Shown here piece by piece: positions 5,617 through 11,422 of a stretch of 11,422 nucleotides of DNA. The notes beneath the pieces are model-generated. The model was not told the DNA's origin, ran no database searches, and saw only the letters and a program-made list of their open reading frames with translations. Position 1 is the stretch's first letter, and each line of letters opens with the position of its first letter. The stretch is taken from NCBI GenBank assembly GCA_030669445.1, contig DAOVDP010000023.1, forward strand, positions 1 through 11,422, given 5' to 3'. This stretch comes from Candidatus Latescibacterota bacterium. Its GTDB lineage: Bacteria > Latescibacterota > MVCY01. The position numbers were made by a program, and so were the translations under genes.

Positions 5617-7413
5617 TTGACTTCTTTCAAATCTCAAAATTGGAGGAATCTGCGGCGTCTTTCCCATTATCTGAGACCTTACTGGTCCAAAGGCGCAGTA
5701 GCAGCCGTTGCAGCCGGCTTAGGAATTATCCTAACTCTCCCCCTACCCTTGTTGTCTATCTATATCATAGACTATGTAATCGGCGAGGGTAACACATCCA
5801 TCCTCCATCTAATCTGCCTGTCTCTGATTCTGTTAATTCCTCTCAGTATGCTTCTAAATTTTGTGCAGGAATACTCTCTGAAAGCCTTTGCCCGCCGGGT
5901 GATGTTAGACCTAAGGGTAGCCTTGTTTCGACATCTACAGAGGCTGCCTTTTTCCTTCCTCCAGCGCACACAGACGGGGTATATCGCCTCTCGGGTGAGC
6001 GACGATGTGGTTTTTTTAGATGTCTTGCTGGCAAGAACTTACATTAGCTTGGTAACCAGCATCATAGTGTTGGTCTTCGGGACATTTATCATATTCTATA
6101 TGGACTGGAGATTGTCCATAGTCTCTCTGATAATTTTGCCTTTTCTAACTACCAACAACCTTATCGCCGGCAAGAAATTGAGAGAAAGAAATGTCACCCT
6201 TCAGGAGACCCGGGCAGCAGCTTTGTCCAAGACAGTAGAAAGTCTTGGCGGTTTCTTCGTAATGCGAGCGTTCAGAAGGGAGAAGTTCGAGCTGTGGAAG
6301 ATCTTTAGGTTCAGGAGACAGGAGATCAACGCAGAGATTCAGGTGGGAGTGGTGGAGTGCATCACTAACAGCATCGCAGGATTCTTGAACACCTTTGGGA
6401 TGATTATCATTCTGTGGTGTGGGGCCTATGAGATTATCAAAGGCCGTCTGAGCTTAGGACAGTATGTCGCTTTTAATTCTTTTCTGGGCTATCTCTATGG
6501 TCCAACCAAGACTCTCTCCACACTCTATATCGATGCCCAGAAAGGGTTGGCTGCCTTAGAACGAATCTTTCAAATTATGGATTTGGGGCCCCAGGCAACA
6601 GACCTTCCTTCCAGTAGACTGATTCGGTTCTCCCAAGGGAGAATAGAACTGCACAATGTGGTTTTCGGTTATGGTTCAGGACCAGCTGTCTTAAAAGGTA
6701 TCAACTGCCGGATCGAGCCTGGCGAAACCGTGGCCTTGGTTGGAACAAGCGGTGCCGGAAAGACCACCCTGAGCTATCTCATCGGCCGTTTCTTCGAACC
6801 CACCCAAGGGCAAATCCTTGTTGATGGCCACAATATCAGAGAGATACACTCCCAAGCCCTGCGGGATCAAATCTCGATTGTGGAGCAGGATGTCTTCCTT
6901 TTCCAGGGCTCCATCGCTGACAATATCCGCTACGGGAAACCAGATGCAACCAGGGAGGAGATAGCTTCCATAGGTAGGATGGCCAATCTGGAAGAGTTTG
7001 TTATGAGATTGCCACGGGGGTACAACGCTGAGTTGGGACAATTGGCTCACACCATCTCACGAGGGGAACGGCAGAGGATAGCTCTGGCCAGAGCACTTAT
7101 CAGAAACCCAAAGATACTGATATTGGACGAAGCAATGTCGGCTCTGGATACGGAATCTGAAGTGGCTATTCAGAAGGCTATCCGGCAAGCAATGAGAGGC
7201 CGAACCACTATTTTAGTTGCTCACCGACTGTCCACGGTAATGGTTGCCGACAGAGTTTTTGTAATAGCCAACGGGAAGATCGTAGAGGAGGGAGGTCCCA
7301 GGGGACTCATCAAGAATGGTGGCGAATTCTATAGGCTATTTGAGAAACAACTGAGAAGACAGACTGGCCAATCTATTTCCCCAATACAATTCTCGTGCGA
7401 TGAAAAGGTCTAA
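5617..7413 (+). CDS. One-piece ABC exporter (type IV membrane domain plus ATPase), no peptidase domain
   Basis: This 598-residue half-transporter would act as a homodimer in the inner membrane. Residues 25-315 are an ABC exporter membrane domain with six likely segments (about 26-52, 62-84, 142-161, 165-182, 245-270, 280-300). The ATPase domain follows: Tyr352 as likely A-loop, Walker A GTSGAGKT at 376-383, Q-loop Gln424, signature SRGERQR at 481-487, Walker B ILILDE at 500-505, D-loop SALD at 508-511, and switch His536. There is no N-terminal C39 peptidase domain, so it could not remove a double-glycine leader itself. The gene overlaps the HlyD-like gene by 14 bases. That pairing matches bacteriocin and microcin export systems, in which such exporters move peptides. 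Multidrug or lipid export is possible. It is a candidate exporter for the 83-residue peptide or its mature form. Confidence 0.92.
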   Translation: MTSFKSQNWRNLRRLSHYLRPYWSKGAVAAVAAGLGIILTLPLPLLSIYIIDYVIGEGNTSILHLICLSLILLIPLSMLLNFVQEYSLKAFARRVMLDLRVALFRHLQRLPFSFLQRTQTGYIASRVSDDVVFLDVLLARTYISLVTSIIVLVFGTFIIFYMDWRLSIVSLIILPFLTTNNLIAGKKLRERNVTLQETRAAALSKTVESLGGFFVMRAFRREKFELWKIFRFRRQEINAEIQVGVVECITNSIAGFLNTFGMIIILWCGAYEIIKGRLSLGQYVAFNSFLGYLYGPTKTLSTLYIDAQKGLAALERIFQIMDLGPQATDLPSSRLIRFSQGRIELHNVVFGYGSGPAVLKGINCRIEPGETVALVGTSGAGKTTLSYLIGRFFEPTQGQILVDGHNIREIHSQALRDQISIVEQDVFLFQGSIADNIRYGKPDATREEIASIGRMANLEEFVMRLPRGYNAELGQLAHTISRGERQRIALARALIRNPKILILDEAMSALDTESEVAIQKAIRQAMRGRTTILVAHRLSTVMVADRVFVIANGKIVEEGGPRGLIKNGGEFYRLFEKQLRRQTGQSISPIQFSCDEKV

Positions 7414-7957
7414 TATTCTTCAACAGGCGGTGAGAAAAGGCATCGTCAGTGAACGAACCATTCTTGGGATCACCGTAGCAGTCTCTGCGGTTGTCATAGG
7501 GATCTTGATTGCCGTTTTCTTGGGGAGAATAGATTTGACAGTGCAAGGCACAGGAGTGGCCATTCCTTCCCGGGAAACAGAGCTTTCTGCTGGAACAACC
7601 ACAGATACTCTATTTGCACCGGCTCAAATCCTGGTGACTTTACCCCCAGGAAGTTTCACCAAGGTAAAATCTGGACAGCAAGCACATATTTTCCTCAACC
7701 CAGACGGGTCGAAACCAGTTCGTTGTGAAGGGACAGTCGCCGCTTTGACCTCCAGAATAGTCGAAGGCAAACACCTGCCGATAGTCTGTATCAAACCGGG
7801 AGCGAATTGGGCAGAGGTCTCTGGTCTGTTGCCCTCGCCCGCACCTCCTGGCCTGCCGTGGCAGATACCTGTAAAAGCAAGAATCGTATTAGAGGAGAAC
7901 AAACCTATTTACAAACTGCTCTGGGAGACGGCCTTTCGGCGGAGGATTAGACAATGA
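7400..7957 (+). CDS. Short HlyD-like membrane fusion protein
   Basis: This 185-residue protein has a basic N-terminal cytoplasmic tail, one membrane segment at about residues 20-42, and a short external part rich in beta-type sequence. The stretch FLGRIDLTVQGTGVAIPS (40-57) resembles the region just after the membrane anchor in HlyD-type adaptors of bacteriocin export systems, where a chain of this kind enters the beta-barrel and lipoyl-like domains. The rest is much shorter than usual: adaptors are commonly 300-450 residues with a coiled-coil hairpin, and no coiled coil is visible here. It could serve only the inner membrane or periplasm, or be a reduced adaptor. The ATG at 7400 overlaps the exporter stop by 14 bases with no clear ribosome binding site, so coupled translation is likely. 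The family call rests on the anchor region and context. Confidence 0.65.
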   Translation: MKRSNILQQAVRKGIVSERTILGITVAVSAVVIGILIAVFLGRIDLTVQGTGVAIPSRETELSAGTTTDTLFAPAQILVTLPPGSFTKVKSGQQAHIFLNPDGSKPVRCEGTVAALTSRIVEGKHLPIVCIKPGANWAEVSGLLPSPAPPGLPWQIPVKARIVLEENKPIYKLLWETAFRRRIRQ

Positions 7958-8196
7958 GATGGAGAAACAGAAGCGTGGGAACCATCCTTTGGATATTGTT
8001 CTTGTTACCTCTATATGCTCTTAGTGCCAACTGGGATTCTCACTCCCCATCTTGTCGCTGCGCTCCTTAGATGACGCTTAAAATACCAATGTGGGTGCAA
8101 ACTATAATGTGCTCTGGGTAATAATCAAAAATAGAAGTAAAGGTCAAGGACTTCATTCTGGATGATAAACAGGTCAGCAGTTATGGAGAATTTTGA
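7954..8196 (+). pseudogene. Probable broken gene for a small secreted or membrane-anchored protein
   Basis: An ATG at 7954 overlaps the upstream stop as ATGA and has GGAGG at 7940-7944. It opens 38 codons, ending at a TAG (8068-8070). The product has a basic start, a hydrophobic run (GTILWILFLLPLYALSA) like a signal peptide, then CRCAP at the end. Downstream, the +2-shifted frame reads NTNVGANYNVLWVIIKN (from 8082). The original frame then resumes with KIEVKVKDFILDDKQVSSYG (from 8128) before a TGA at 8194-8196. Joined, these pieces read like one small beta-rich extracytoplasmic domain, similar in feel to DUF4352-type proteins. Stops at 8068 and 8079 and two frame changes interrupt it. It ends 35 bases into the protease gene, a normal operon overlap. 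Alternatives are that the 38-residue peptide is itself functional, or that the pieces match by chance. Confidence 0.4.
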
Positions 8197-10189
8197 TTTT
8201 TCAGCTCACACCGGTAAAGGCGTCAAGGTTGCCGTGGTAGACAGCGGGATCGACCCCGCACATCCAGATATTGGAGAGGTCAAAGGAGGGGTGAGTGTCC
8301 GATTAGACAAGGCGGGCCAGATTGCCTTTGGTCAAGATTGGTTCGACTCGGTGGGCCACGGCACAGCCTGCGCTGGGATTATCCGCAAGAAGGCACCTAA
8401 TGTCCGGTTCTACAGTGTCAAGATCTTCGACGACGAGTCACTTTCCACCAAAGGGGAAGTCCTGATAGAAGCCATCCGCTGGTGTCTGGCCCAGGGGATG
8501 AATGTGGTCAACCTGAGCTTGGGCACAACCGAAAGGCAACTTTTGCCCTCCCTGAGGGAGGTATGTGACCACGCGGAGCAAAAAAGCGTGCTGCTCGTCT
8601 CCGCCGAACACAACGAAGGGCGGGAGAGCTTCCCGGCTTGTTTCCCTAACGTCTTCGGGGTAACCGCCGGACAGGTTTACGGAAAGTACGCCTATCTTTA
8701 CCGGGAGCACCATCCGATCGGATTTGTAGCCAGGGGTGACCCCCAGAGGCTCTGCTGGGTTCAGCCCAGGTATGTCTTTATGGCCGGTACCAGCTTCGCT
8801 GCCCCTCAAATCACTGCCTTGATTGCCCTGATTTTAGAAAAATACCCCAACGCCGATTTCCATCAGGTCAAGCAGATCCTGATGGCTGACTCCTCCCGGG
8901 GAAGAAGTCGGCCTATCTCCAATCTCACTAAGTGGACCCAAGCCAGAATCCGTGACTCTAAAGAGCTACCCCACCCCACTCCCGGGCAGCTTGACTGGAT
9001 CAAGAAAGCAGCAATCTACCCTTTTAACACAGAGATGCATGCCCTAATTCGATTCCGGGATCTGTTGAACTTTGAGATCGTGGGAGTGGGTGACCCGATA
9101 GGCAAGAGATTGGTGGGCAAAGACGCCGGGGAAGCAATCGGAGCAGAATCTATTGGCCTTAAGATCGCTCATAAGGTTGAAGGCATTCTCGCTGATGCAG
9201 ACACCTTCATTCTGGGTTATGTGGACCAATTGGGCAGATCACTCAGGCGAGATCAGTTCAGAGAGATCTTACAAAAGGCACTCACTCTGGGGAGGCATAT
9301 CTACAGCTTAGCTCCTGTCAACCCCTCAGCTTACCCGGAGATTTTCAAGATAGCACAAAGCAAAGGACTGAAGATCGCCTTCCCCTTCGTCTCGTCGGAA
9401 GAGTTGAGGGGAATTCCCCCTGAACGGCTGTCCAGCCCCAAGAGCATAGATATGCCAGTGGTGGGAGTATTTGGTACCGGACCACAGCAAGAGAAATTCA
9501 GTACCCAACTTGCTTTAAGGAGGATGCTCTTGGCCCAAGGCTATCGGATAGCCCAGATCGGCAGTGAACATCAGTCAGAACTGTTCGGGTTTGATCTGAC
9601 CTTTCCCTATGGCTACGCTTCCTCAGTATGGATACCAATGGATGCCTATATCGCCTACTTGGATTACAAGATCTGGGAAATCTCTCAGCGCAGAAAACCT
9701 GACATTATGATCGTAGGGGCGCAGTCAGGCACTGTTCCCTATGACTTCTCCTTATCTCCCCAAACAAACTACACCCTCCCTTCGCTGGCTTTTCTATTCG
9801 GCACCAAGCCCGATGCCTACATCCTCACCGTCAGCAACATCGACCCGGATGAGTATATCCAACACAGCATCAACGCCTTGAAGTCCTTGGGCAAGGGCGA
9901 GACCATTCTTCTCACAATGGACGACAAGGAGAAGGACATCCGGTTCGCTTACGGCACCAGCCGCGCGGTGCCCAGGCAGATGTCGCCGGAGGAGTTAAAG
10001 GCCAAGCTGGATCACTTAGAGGACAGATTCGGTATCCCTGCCACCGAGGTAGTCAGCTCGCAGGGACAGGAGAAGCTGGCCAGAACAGTGGTAGAATACT
10101 TCGGCGTAGAACAAGAAGGAGAAAATGCAAACCGAACATTCGATAGAGGATCGAATCAAGGAACTGATAGTTCAAGTACTGGAACTTGA
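8162..10189 (+). CDS. Subtilisin-like (S8) protease fused to a DUF1611-type P-loop domain
   Basis: This 675-residue protein has no signal peptide and no propeptide, so it should act in the cytoplasm. Residues about 17-245 are a subtilase. The catalytic Asp27 is in VVDSGID, His66 in GHGTACAG and Ser211 in GTSFAAPQ. Asn151 (HNEG) matches the oxyanion-hole Asn. Residues about 300-648 resemble DUF1611: a Rossmann-like first part, then a P-loop-like GTGPQQEKFST at 438-448 in which the usual Gly before Lys445 is Glu444, then IPMDAY (491-496), GAQSG (519-523) and a LAFLFGTKPDAYIL-type segment (542-555). One DUF1611 protein, DgcN, is reported as an N-acetyltransferase on D-glutamate. I infer, without proof, a role in cutting and perhaps acylating the cluster peptide. 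The ATG at 8162 is used; 8183 is an alternative, and neither has a strong ribosome binding site. The last 22 codons overlap the acyl carrier protein gene and look like non-domain sequence. Confidence 0.82.
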   Translation: MINRSAVMENFDFSAHTGKGVKVAVVDSGIDPAHPDIGEVKGGVSVRLDKAGQIAFGQDWFDSVGHGTACAGIIRKKAPNVRFYSVKIFDDESLSTKGEVLIEAIRWCLAQGMNVVNLSLGTTERQLLPSLREVCDHAEQKSVLLVSAEHNEGRESFPACFPNVFGVTAGQVYGKYAYLYREHHPIGFVARGDPQRLCWVQPRYVFMAGTSFAAPQITALIALILEKYPNADFHQVKQILMADSSRGRSRPISNLTKWTQARIRDSKELPHPTPGQLDWIKKAAIYPFNTEMHALIRFRDLLNFEIVGVGDPIGKRLVGKDAGEAIGAESIGLKIAHKVEGILADADTFILGYVDQLGRSLRRDQFREILQKALTLGRHIYSLAPVNPSAYPEIFKIAQSKGLKIAFPFVSSEELRGIPPERLSSPKSIDMPVVGVFGTGPQQEKFSTQLALRRMLLAQGYRIAQIGSEHQSELFGFDLTFPYGYASSVWIPMDAYIAYLDYKIWEISQRRKPDIMIVGAQSGTVPYDFSLSPQTNYTLPSLAFLFGTKPDAYILTVSNIDPDEYIQHSINALKSLGKGETILLTMDDKEKDIRFAYGTSRAVPRQMSPEELKAKLDHLEDRFGIPATEVVSSQGQEKLARTVVEYFGVEQEGENANRTFDRGSNQGTDSSSTGT

Positions 10190-10430
10190 GGTAAACCCTG
10201 GTGAAATTGAAGACGATGACCTGTTGTTTGGAGGAGAGATGGGACTGGATTCTATAGCCACATTGGAGCTCACAGCAGGCATAGAAGAGACATTTGGCAT
10301 AAAAATCGGGGATGAAGAATTAACCACTGCATTGTTTGAGAGTGTAGATTCTCTGACAGAGTTTATTAGGGAGAAACTGGCCGTTCAGGGGAAAACGGCT
10401 GGGAAAGACAGCAGAGGATCCGGAGGGTAG
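10125..10430 (+). CDS. Acyl carrier protein
   Basis: This 101-residue acidic protein is a typical carrier protein. Residues about 5-78 form the four-helix domain, and the attachment Ser43 for 4'-phosphopantetheine lies in GLDSIATLEL. Acidic residues before and after the site (EIEDDD, GIEETFG) match the family. Residues 82-101 (VQGKTAGKDS onward) are a polar, Gly-rich tail beyond the domain. The start ATG at 10125 has AGAAGGAG at 10114-10121 and lies inside the protease-DUF1611 gene; the 65-base overlap implies coupled expression. Carrier proteins hold acyl or aminoacyl chains as thioesters, so its place here points to acylation or fatty-acid/polyketide chemistry in the pathway. It does not look like the housekeeping AcpP gene, because it lacks fab neighbours. 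The enzymes that load and use it are outside this window or unrecognised. Confidence 0.93.
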   Translation: MQTEHSIEDRIKELIVQVLELEVNPGEIEDDDLLFGGEMGLDSIATLELTAGIEETFGIKIGDEELTTALFESVDSLTEFIREKLAVQGKTAGKDSRGSGG

Positions 10431-10436
10431 GTGTAG

Positions 10437-10458
10437 GGGCGACCCTCCGTGGTCGCCC
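10437..10458. repeat. Short hairpin repeat, GGGCGACC-type
   Basis: GGGCGACC at 10437-10444 and GGTCGCCC at 10451-10458 are exact reverse complements around a six-base loop. GC-rich units of the form GTAGGGGCGACC...GGTCGCCC are, from general familiarity, common dispersed intergenic palindromes in several bacterial phyla, so this may be one copy of a genome-wide repeat. An alternative pairing, CGGAGGGT at 10421-10428 with ACCCTCCG at 10442-10449, is also exact and would exclude the first. It begins seven bases after the acyl carrier protein stop. Confidence 0.5.
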
Positions 10459-10501
10459 AGGGGTGGTGGAAACAGAGGAGGAAAGCACAAGGAGAACGAA
10501 C

Positions 10502-10536
10502 TCTCCCTCGATATCAACAAACGGGGGAGATTTTTT
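10502..10536 (+). terminator. Rho-independent terminator of the operon
   Basis: TCTCCCTCG at 10502-10510 pairs with CGGGGGAGA at 10522-10530 (nine pairs, one of them U-G) around an 11-base loop, followed directly by six T at 10531-10536. This is a classical intrinsic terminator about 70 bases after the acyl carrier protein gene, and it marks the operon end. Confidence 0.8.
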
Positions 10537-10707
10537 ACCTGCCTCTCGCTATCGGCCTCGTATTTGCGTCAGCTAAGGTAGTATTTCCGGAATGAGGTAC
10601 CAGAAATCTGTTGAGTTCTTCTGCGCTCAGGGGAAATCCGTTTTTTGGGTCCGTTAGGTATCTTTTATTAGCGCTGTTGAGTTAACAGTCCCCTTCTATT
10701 TTTTATC

Positions 10708-10736
10708 TTGACATTCACGTGGGACATTTCTATATT
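10708..10736 (+). promoter_or_regulatory. Near-consensus sigma-70 promoter
   Basis: A perfect TTGACA at 10708-10713 is followed after exactly 17 bases by TATATT at 10731-10736, one base from TATAAT. It points to the right, but no gene begins until 11008, about 265 bases beyond the expected start near 10743. It may drive a small RNA ending at the hairpin and T-run at 10807-10828, or a long leader for hicBA. Confidence 0.6.
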
Positions 10737-10944
10737 ATCCTAAGCTAACATATCAAACTGAATTATGGAAGTATATTCACCTGCAGATGCCGTAAATTTC
10801 AAGACGAAGCAATAACATGCTTTTTTTTAACAGAAGTCCAGGGAGACTATACTGCACTTAGCGGTGAAACATTGATACTATATAATAAATGATTAAACAA
10901 TAAGTTGGAACGGAGTAAGTAGGAATGTTATAATGTAATCAGCG

Positions 10945-10974
10945 GTGTTACAACACAGCGAGTTGCGGTATAAT
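10945..10974 (+). promoter_or_regulatory. Probable hicBA promoter with an operator-like palindrome
   Basis: TATAAT at 10969-10974 lies about 35 bases before the HicB start. Where its -35 box should be there is no good match, but the palindrome GTGTTACAACAC (10945-10956) sits there. HicB antitoxins repress their own promoters by binding short palindromes, so this is a candidate operator. Another possible promoter is TTGGAA (10905-10910) with TATAAT (10929-10934), 18 bases apart. The elements are seen; the regulation is inferred from the family. Confidence 0.4.
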
Positions 10975-11007
10975 TGATAGTTTGGCTATCGATGACGGAG
11001 GTGTATG

Positions 11008-11223
11008 ATGCGCAGTGAGTTTACAGCAGTCATTGAGAAAGATGGTGATTGGTATATTGCTTATTGCCCTGAGATTCCCGGAGCAAATGGTCAGGGTAAG
11101 ACTATGGAGGAATGTAAACGAAGTTTGGCGGCTGCAATTTCTCTGATTTTGGAGGATCGGCGTGAGGATGCTTTACGCGGCGCTCCAGAGGATGCTATTC
11201 GTGATGTGGTTGCGGTCGTATGA
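11008..11223 (+). CDS. hicB: HicB family antitoxin
   Basis: This 71-residue protein has the HicB partial RNase-H-like fold: a first strand (SEFTAVIEKDGDWYIAYC), the CPEIPGANGQGKTMEEC segment that is the family hallmark, and a helix ending LILEDRRED. It neutralises the HicA toxin by covering its active site, and HicB proteins often act as repressors of their own operon. No separate DNA-binding domain is visible in this short form, which ends soon after the core. Two adjacent ATG codons exist (11005 and 11008). The binding site GGAGGTG at 10997-11003 is better spaced for 11008, so I use that. The stop overlaps the HicA start as ATGA. The module looks independent of the upstream operon, which ends at its own terminator. 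Confidence 0.9.
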   Translation: MRSEFTAVIEKDGDWYIAYCPEIPGANGQGKTMEECKRSLAAAISLILEDRREDALRGAPEDAIRDVVAVV

Positions 11224-11411
11224 AACGGTATGCTTTACTCAAGCACTTGCGTAGATATGGTTGTTACCTCAAACGCGAAGGCAGTGAGCATTCTTTGTGG
11301 GCAAATCCAGTCAATGGTGCGATCGAGGCTGTGCCGAGGCATGTAGAAATTTCTGATAAGCTTGCCCGAATGATTTGCAAGAGACTGGACATTTCGGATA
11401 TCAAAAGATAG
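11220..11411 (+). CDS. hicA: HicA family mRNA interferase toxin
   Basis: This 63-residue toxin has the dsRNA-binding-like fold of HicA. The N-terminal helix (LLKHLRRYGCYLKREGS) leads to the conserved His in GSEHSLW (His24), the catalytic residue that cleaves mRNA and tmRNA independently of translating ribosomes. The chain continues AVPRHVEISDKLARMICKRL, which matches the VPRHxEI...GTLRxILKQ pattern of the family. Basic residues near both ends fit RNA binding. The ATGA overlap with the antitoxin gene couples their translation. The order antitoxin then toxin reverses the classical hicAB arrangement but is common. The gene is complete and intact, so the pair is probably functional. Confidence 0.9.
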   Translation: MKRYALLKHLRRYGCYLKREGSEHSLWANPVNGAIEAVPRHVEISDKLARMICKRLDISDIKR

Positions 11412-11422
11412 TTTTGCCTAAC

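Larger units (their letters stand above)
10537..11007. other. AT-rich non-coding region between the operon and hicBA
   Basis: I see no protein gene in these 471 bases; the longest ATG frame near the strong promoter (10764 onward) is only 16 codons. The region holds a near-consensus sigma-70 promoter (10708-10736), a weak hairpin with eight T (10807-10828), and several TATAAT boxes (10881-10886, 10929-10934, 10969-10974). AGCGGTG occurs as a direct repeat at 10860-10866 and 10941-10947. Some of this probably controls hicBA. Confidence 0.5.

Noticed and set aside
10674..10688. Inverted repeat CTGTT-GAGTT-AACAG
   Set aside because: Five-base arms in AT-rich sequence are expected by chance, and it has no clear link to a promoter or terminator.

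Overview
All supported genes lie on the + strand. The window covers most of what looks like one natural-product or peptide-export operon (about 379 to 10536), followed by an unrelated toxin-antitoxin pair. No rRNA, tRNA, CRISPR array or insertion sequence is visible. I cannot name the organism. The moderate GC content, a -24/-12-like promoter preceded by enhancer-type sites, and an HlyD-like adaptor next to an ABC exporter all suggest a Gram-negative (diderm) environmental bacterium, but this is inference.

Layout. Positions 1-47 are the C-terminus of a short-chain dehydrogenase. Positions 48-453 have no convincing gene, but carry three TGT-N10-ACA-like sites, a perfect 15-bp palindrome and a -24/-12-like element. 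Positions 454-2637 encode an ABC-2 transporter (ATPase plus permease). Positions 2705-2956 encode an 83-residue cysteine-free peptide: a basic N-terminus, a Gly/Trp linker and a hydrophobic C-terminal half. It has a near-perfect ribosome binding site and is followed by a 12-bp stem-loop. Positions 3088-5518 encode a second permease and its ATPase, which overlap. Positions 5617-7957 encode a one-piece ABC exporter lacking a peptidase domain and a very short HlyD-like membrane protein, again overlapping. Positions 7954-8196 look like a small broken gene with a signal-like N-terminus. Positions 8162-10189 encode a cytoplasmic subtilisin-like protease joined to a DUF1611-type P-loop domain. Positions 10125-10430 encode an acyl carrier protein with its Ser attachment site. 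A rho-independent terminator at 10502-10536 closes the operon. Positions 10537-11007 are non-coding, with several promoter-like elements. Positions 11008-11411 encode HicB and HicA.

How the genes may work together (inference). The 83-residue peptide is a candidate precursor of a ribosomally made product. The protease-DUF1611 fusion is a candidate maturation enzyme. The acyl carrier protein, and perhaps the upstream dehydrogenase, hint at a fatty-acyl or polyketide component. The three ABC systems would serve export and self-protection. I do not recognise this combination as a described system. The protease-DUF1611 fusion next to an acyl carrier protein and an uncharacterised hydrophobic peptide is the most interesting part of the window.
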